Below, in pieces: positions 5,783-8,669 of a stretch of 8,669 bases of DNA (its first letter is position 1; every line of letters begins with the position of its first letter). The notes below the pieces were generated by a model that ran no database searches, was not told the origin of the DNA, and saw only the letters and a list, made by a program, of their open reading frames with translations. The stretch comes from Natronohydrobacter sp. (GTDB taxonomy: Bacteria > Pseudomonadota > Alphaproteobacteria > Rhodobacterales > Rhodobacteraceae): the NCBI GenBank assembly GCA_007118445.1, contig SKRP01000045.1:1-8669 (forward strand), read 5' to 3'. Made by a program: the position numbers and the translations under genes.

Positions 5783-6484
5783 ATGGCACTAAAAGTATGC
5801 CCGGACACAGACCAGACACGCCAGGGGGCAGTCCTGCTGCAGGAGCAGCCCGTTCTGCACGCCATGCGCGGCGGCTTCTATCGTCGCGGCGGCAAGCGGC
5901 TGTTCGACCTCGCGCTGGTCGCCATGCTCGCGCCAATCGTCCTGCCGGTCATTGTCATGGTCACGCTGATCCTGCTGCTGCAGGGGCAAAGCCCGCTCTA
6001 CGCGCAAGACCGGATCGGCAGAGGCGGCAAATGCTTCCGGATCTGGAAATTCCGCACCATGTATCCCGATGCCGACAAGATACTCGACAAGATCCTCGCT
6101 CAGAATCCCGGCATGCGCAGCGAATGGGAGACAACCCAGAAGCTGAAGAACGATCCGCGCATCACCCGCTTCGGGGCCGTTCTGCGCAAGACATCGATCG
6201 ATGAACTGCCGCAGCTCTGGAATGTCCTGAATGGCACCATGAGCCTGCTTGGCCCGCGCCCGATGCTGCCCGACCAGAAATTCCTCTACGGTCCGGCGCT
6301 GCCGGTCTATACCTCACTGCGTCCGGGGATTTCGGGGATGTGGCAGGTTTCCGAGCGTAATGAGTCGCATTTCCAGCGCCGCGCCGAACTGGATATCGAA
6401 TATGCGCGTAGCCTGAGTTTCCGGACGGATATCTGGCTGGTTCTGCGCACCATGCGGACGGTTCTTTACAGCACTGGCTACTGA
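5783..6484 (+). CDS. Exopolysaccharide phosphoglycosyl transferase (bacterial sugar transferase, ExoY/WbaP type)
   Basis: The 233-residue monotopic membrane enzyme moves a sugar-1-phosphate from a nucleotide sugar to undecaprenyl phosphate, starting a polysaccharide repeat unit. Family features appear in order: KRLFDLALV (38-46), one hydrophobic re-entrant helix (about 43-66), SPLYAQDRIGRGGKCF (70-85), WKFRTMYPDADK (88-99), DPRITRFGAVLRKTSIDELPQ (124-144) with the catalytic Asp140-Glu141 pair, NGTMSLLGPRP (150-160) and RPGISGMWQVSERN (180-193). The length suits the ExoY-like short form, without the N-terminal four-helix domain of WbaP. The sugar specificity cannot be read. The rhomboid gene starts five bases after its stop, so the two are likely cotranscribed. 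The ATG has a purine-rich GGGGAACGG six bases or less upstream. Confidence 0.94.
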   Translation: MALKVCPDTDQTRQGAVLLQEQPVLHAMRGGFYRRGGKRLFDLALVAMLAPIVLPVIVMVTLILLLQGQSPLYAQDRIGRGGKCFRIWKFRTMYPDADKILDKILAQNPGMRSEWETTQKLKNDPRITRFGAVLRKTSIDELPQLWNVLNGTMSLLGPRPMLPDQKFLYGPALPVYTSLRPGISGMWQVSERNESHFQRRAELDIEYARSLSFRTDIWLVLRTMRTVLYSTGY

Positions 6485-6489
6485 AAACC

Positions 6490-7227
6490 ATGTCACGCCG
6501 CTCCTGGCCCACAAAACCGGCGCGGATGTCGGGGCAAGACTTGCGCCAGATCGATGAGAGTGTCACATCGGCCTTCATGAACTCGCAGCATGTTTCCCTG
6601 CCCACGCGCGCCAATGCGCCTGTCGTCATCTGGCTGGTGGCGCTGACCTGCCTGCCCGAGATCGTGCTGACATTGCTGGAAGCCAGCTTCTTCGCAGGTA
6701 GCGGCCTGCGGCGACAGCTGCTGTTGCATGGCGCGTTCTGGAACGGCCTGCTGCATGGCTGGGAGCCGCTCTATGCGCTGCAGCGCGAGGCCATGTTCCT
6801 GACCTATGCGCTGCTGCATGGCGGGTTGCTGCATCTGATCGGCAACATGATCGCGCTGCTGGCCCTCGGCGGGATCGCTGTGGCGCGTGTCGGCGCGAAA
6901 GGCTTTCTGCTGCTATATATCCTGTCAGCCATTGGCGGCGCGGCGGGCTTCGCGCTGCTGTCAGGATCCGAGACCCCGATGGTGGGCGCGTCCGGCGCTG
7001 TCTTCGGGCTGATCGGCGCGTGGAAATTCTGGGAATGGCAGTTGCGGCAGCACCGCAGGGTGTCGATGCGCCCGCTCTGGCGCTCGCTTCTGGGGCTGGT
7101 GCTGCTGAACCTGATCCTGTGGGTTGCCCTGTCCGGGCTGGTCGCGTGGGAAGCGCATCTGGGAGGCTTTGTTGCCGGCGTGATCTTTGCCGCTTTGGTC
7201 ACGCCTACGATGCGCTACCGGGTCTGA
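6490..7227 (+). CDS. Rhomboid-family intramembrane serine protease
   Basis: The polytopic inner-membrane protease has the rhomboid catalytic layout: HLIGNM (115-120) giving the conserved His and Asn of TM2, GASGAVFG (166-173) with nucleophile Ser168, and His223 in EAHLGGFVAG (221-230) completing the Ser-His dyad. About six hydrophobic segments are visible: near 44-63, 101-108 with 113-131, 138-157, 164-177, 198-219 and 222-238. The bulky loop with WEPLYALQREAMFLTYALLH precedes the active site. The start is uncertain. The ATG at 6490 lacks a Shine-Dalgarno but lies five bases after the sugar transferase stop, so translation may be coupled. The ATG at 6577 (Met30) would give the shorter N-terminus more usual for the family and also lacks a good ribosome site. 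The substrate is unknown; linkage to a polysaccharide-initiating gene hints at surface-protein processing (inference). Confidence 0.92.
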   Translation: MSRRSWPTKPARMSGQDLRQIDESVTSAFMNSQHVSLPTRANAPVVIWLVALTCLPEIVLTLLEASFFAGSGLRRQLLLHGAFWNGLLHGWEPLYALQREAMFLTYALLHGGLLHLIGNMIALLALGGIAVARVGAKGFLLLYILSAIGGAAGFALLSGSETPMVGASGAVFGLIGAWKFWEWQLRQHRRVSMRPLWRSLLGLVLLNLILWVALSGLVAWEAHLGGFVAGVIFAALVTPTMRYRV

Positions 7228-7338
7228 CCCATCTCCCAAGCATCTGACAGATCGGTCGCATTCCGGGCAGCGCCCGTGATAATTAGCGCGACGTCGTGTG
7301 GCGTTGGCGCAGGGACGCACAATGAAACATCACCACCT

Positions 7339-7890
7339 TTACTTGCCGCGCTGTTGATCATCCATCGCAGCGCGTGCAGCGCGCGAAAAACTGTCATAGG
7401 ATTTGCCTGCGACGATAAAGCGCCCCGTCTCTTCGTCGCGGGTGATACCCAGAGTATCTGCCTGATCAAGGCCAGACCCTGGAAGCGGGTTGCGGTCCAT
7501 TTTGTCCGCCTCTTCGAGCGCAGCCTGCAGAGTTTCGAACACGCGGCCGTCACACACATATTTTTCCAGCGTGTTGTTCTTCTCTATCGCGTAGCGTTCC
7601 ACAAGATAGAGTTGATATTCGCCCAAGGTCAGATCGCGCGGCCCCTTGTAGCTTTGCGTGATCCGCTCTGGCACAGCTTTTCGGCTGCCAGGGTAAACTT
7701 CGCCGTGGTCACCTGAGAGCAGGCGCGTTGTCTGCTGCGAGACATAGTGCATGTAACCGCCCACCAGCAGCACAACAGGAGATATTATCATCATAGGCGG
7801 GAACTCGAGCAGCCAGCCAGCCACCAAAAGCCCGAGGCCTAAATATACAATTACCTGCCCGAGCAGTCCCCTGAGATAAGCTTCTAGCAA
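7339..7890 (-). CDS. Hypothetical membrane protein with two TM helices and a duplicated C-terminal motif (TTG start)
   Basis: I do not recognise this 183-residue protein. It has two likely transmembrane helices (about 10-28 and 31-49) joined by FPP, so both ends should face the same side. A basic, tyrosine-rich linker (65-108) follows, then two copies of one motif: residues 110-128 (K-Y-V-C-D-G-R-V-F-E-T-L…) and 157-175 (R-F-I-V-A-G-K-S-Y-D-S-F…). Nearly every position is identical or conservatively replaced, suggesting two strand-turn-helix units separated by about 28 residues with proline and glycine. The start codon is TTG at 7890, fixed by AGGAG six bases upstream and by the absence of any nearby in-frame ATG. 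The gene is visibly more AT-rich than its neighbours (AAA, AAC, TAT, ATT codons are frequent), so it may be a recent or less-expressed acquisition. It is convergent with the rhomboid gene. Confidence 0.75.
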   Translation of the reverse strand: MLEAYLRGLLGQVIVYLGLGLLVAGWLLEFPPMMIISPVVLLVGGYMHYVSQQTTRLLSGDHGEVYPGSRKAVPERITQSYKGPRDLTLGEYQLYLVERYAIEKNNTLEKYVCDGRVFETLQAALEEADKMDRNPLPGSGLDQADTLGITRDEETGRFIVAGKSYDSFSRAARAAMDDQQRGK

Positions 7891-8111
7891 ATCAAACTCC
7901 TGAAAAAATGGCGTTTTGTGCGGTTACAAGAAAAAGCCGCGCAGCCTGCCTGACCCAGCATAGGATCTGTGCATACCGAACGCCTGAGCGTAATCGGACT
8001 GGCGTGATATTCTGGTGCATCTGCCACACACACGGAGCATGTCACAAAGAGAGATTGCTCTCGACTATCCCACGCGATTGGCACTCTGCTGCACGACCAA
8101 ACTGCAAGCTC
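7891..8111. other. 221-bp intergenic region upstream of the unknown membrane protein
   Basis: The region lies downstream of tpiA and upstream of the TTG-started gene, on the same strand. It contains a small hairpin GAGAG-ATTG-CTCTC (8049-8062) about 50 bp beyond the tpiA stop, with no T-run. The ribosome site AGGAG (minus strand, 7897-7901) belongs to the TTG gene. The sequence is relatively AT-rich and no open frame is convincing. Confidence 0.5.
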
Positions 8112-8669
8112 TCAGGCCACATCTAAGGCGGCCAGTATAGCCCCGAAATCCGCAGCTTTCAACGAGGCTCCCCCGACCAGGGCACCATCGACATTGGCAA
8201 TCGCGAAGATCTCGGCGGCATTGCCGGGCTTCACCGACCCGCCATAGAGCAATGAAATCGCCGCATCAGGCAGCTTCTCGCGCAGCGCATCATGCACTTC
8301 GGCAATCTGTTCCAGCGTCGGGGTGCGCCCGGTGCCGATGGCCCAGACCGGCTCATAGGCAATCACGGTATTGGCGGCATCCGCCCCGTCGGGCAGCGAC
8401 TGCGCAAGCTGGCTCAGGACGACATCCAATGTCTGCCCGCCATCGCGCTCGGCCTCGGTCTCGCCCAGACAGATGATCGCGCGCAGACATGCCGCATGGG
8501 CCGCGCGCGCCTTGGCCGCCACATCCGCCGAGCTTTCCCCGTGATCCGCGCGCCGTTCGGAATGGCCCAGGATCACATAGCGCGCCCCGCTATCGGCCAG
8601 CATCTGCGCGGAAATATCGCCGGTATGCGCGCCTGACGCCTGCGCATGACAGTCCTGCCCGCCCAGCGC
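8112..8669 (-). CDS. tpiA: Triosephosphate isomerase, C-terminal part (cut by right window edge)
   Basis: TpiA interconverts dihydroxyacetone phosphate and glyceraldehyde-3-phosphate in glycolysis and gluconeogenesis. The frame stays open from the right edge to a TGA at 8112-8114, giving 185 visible residues of an expected 245-255. Counting from the edge, catalytic His is in ILGHSERR (33-40), CLGE is at 67-70, catalytic Glu is in AYEPVWAIGTG (104-114) with the flexible loop 6, and phosphate-binding YGGSVKPGN (142-150) and VGGASL (165-170) follow. The N-terminal active-site lysine lies outside the window. The methionine at 8603 is internal: GGQDCHAQASGAHTGDIS upstream of it belongs to the family, so it must not be taken as the start. 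No frameshift is seen. Confidence 0.97.
   Translation of the reverse strand, partial: ALGGQDCHAQASGAHTGDISAQMLADSGARYVILGHSERRADHGESSADVAAKARAAHAACLRAIICLGETEAERDGGQTLDVVLSQLAQSLPDGADAANTVIAYEPVWAIGTGRTPTLEQIAEVHDALREKLPDAAISLLYGGSVKPGNAAEIFAIANVDGALVGGASLKAADFGAILAALDVA

Noticed and set aside
5647..6204. A long plus-strand frame overlapping the sugar transferase start
   Set aside because: It is an arginine/alanine-rich out-of-frame shadow of the sugar transferase, which carries all the family motifs.
7264..7276. Hairpin CGGGC-AGC-GCCCG between the rhomboid and the unknown membrane gene, as a bidirectional terminator
   Set aside because: The stem is only five pairs and no T-run follows on either strand.
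8112..8603. tpiA as a complete gene starting at the Met at 8603
   Set aside because: Conserved family sequence continues upstream in frame to the window edge, so the gene is simply truncated by the window.

Overview
The window is a chromosomal segment that looks like a member of the Rhodobacteraceae (Alphaproteobacteria). Base composition is GC-rich with strongly GC-biased third codon positions. The visible part of the cellulose synthase closely resembles Rhodobacter-type BcsA (recalled resemblance, not a database search). The thyA-folA-HPF and gloA sequences also fit this group. Most genes are ordinary, and every family assignment below was made by reading motifs.

Layout from left to right. 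(1) Bases 1-1893, minus strand: the 5' two-gene end of a cellulose operon, bcsN (outer-membrane-type lipoprotein) followed after 18 bp by bcsA, which runs off the left edge. (2) Bases 1894-2322: a 429-bp non-coding stretch holding a 14-bp perfect palindrome upstream of bcsN, a near-consensus CtrA-like box, and a 12-bp perfect inverted repeat just downstream of the next gene. (3) Bases 2323-3968, minus strand: thyA, folA and a short ribosome-hibernation (HPF/RaiA-type) gene. thyA and folA abut exactly (TGA|ATG). (4) Bases 4091-4513, plus strand: glyoxalase I, divergent from thyA. (5) Bases 4520-5362, minus strand: an ExeA/PEP-CTERM-locus-type AAA ATPase, convergent with gloA. (6) Bases 5363-5782: a 420-bp divergent intergenic region with several dyads. 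(7) Bases 5783-7227, plus strand: an ExoY/WbaP-type phosphoglycosyl transferase followed after 5 bp by a rhomboid intramembrane protease. (8) Bases 7339-7890, minus strand: an unrecognised two-TM protein with a TTG start and an internal duplicated strand-turn-helix motif. (9) Bases 8112-8669, minus strand: the C-terminal three quarters of triosephosphate isomerase, cut by the right edge.

Functionally there are two threads. One is the cell surface and biofilm: cellulose synthesis at the left, and in the middle an exopolysaccharide-type initiating transferase with a divergent secretion-type ATPase and a linked rhomboid protease. The other is housekeeping: dTMP/folate cycling, methylglyoxal detoxification, ribosome hibernation and glycolysis. 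No tRNA, rRNA, CRISPR, insertion sequence, phage or defence system is visible. The items most worth a second look are the internal repeat in the unknown membrane protein, the rhomboid/phosphoglycosyl transferase/ATPase grouping, and the dyads in the two long intergenic regions.
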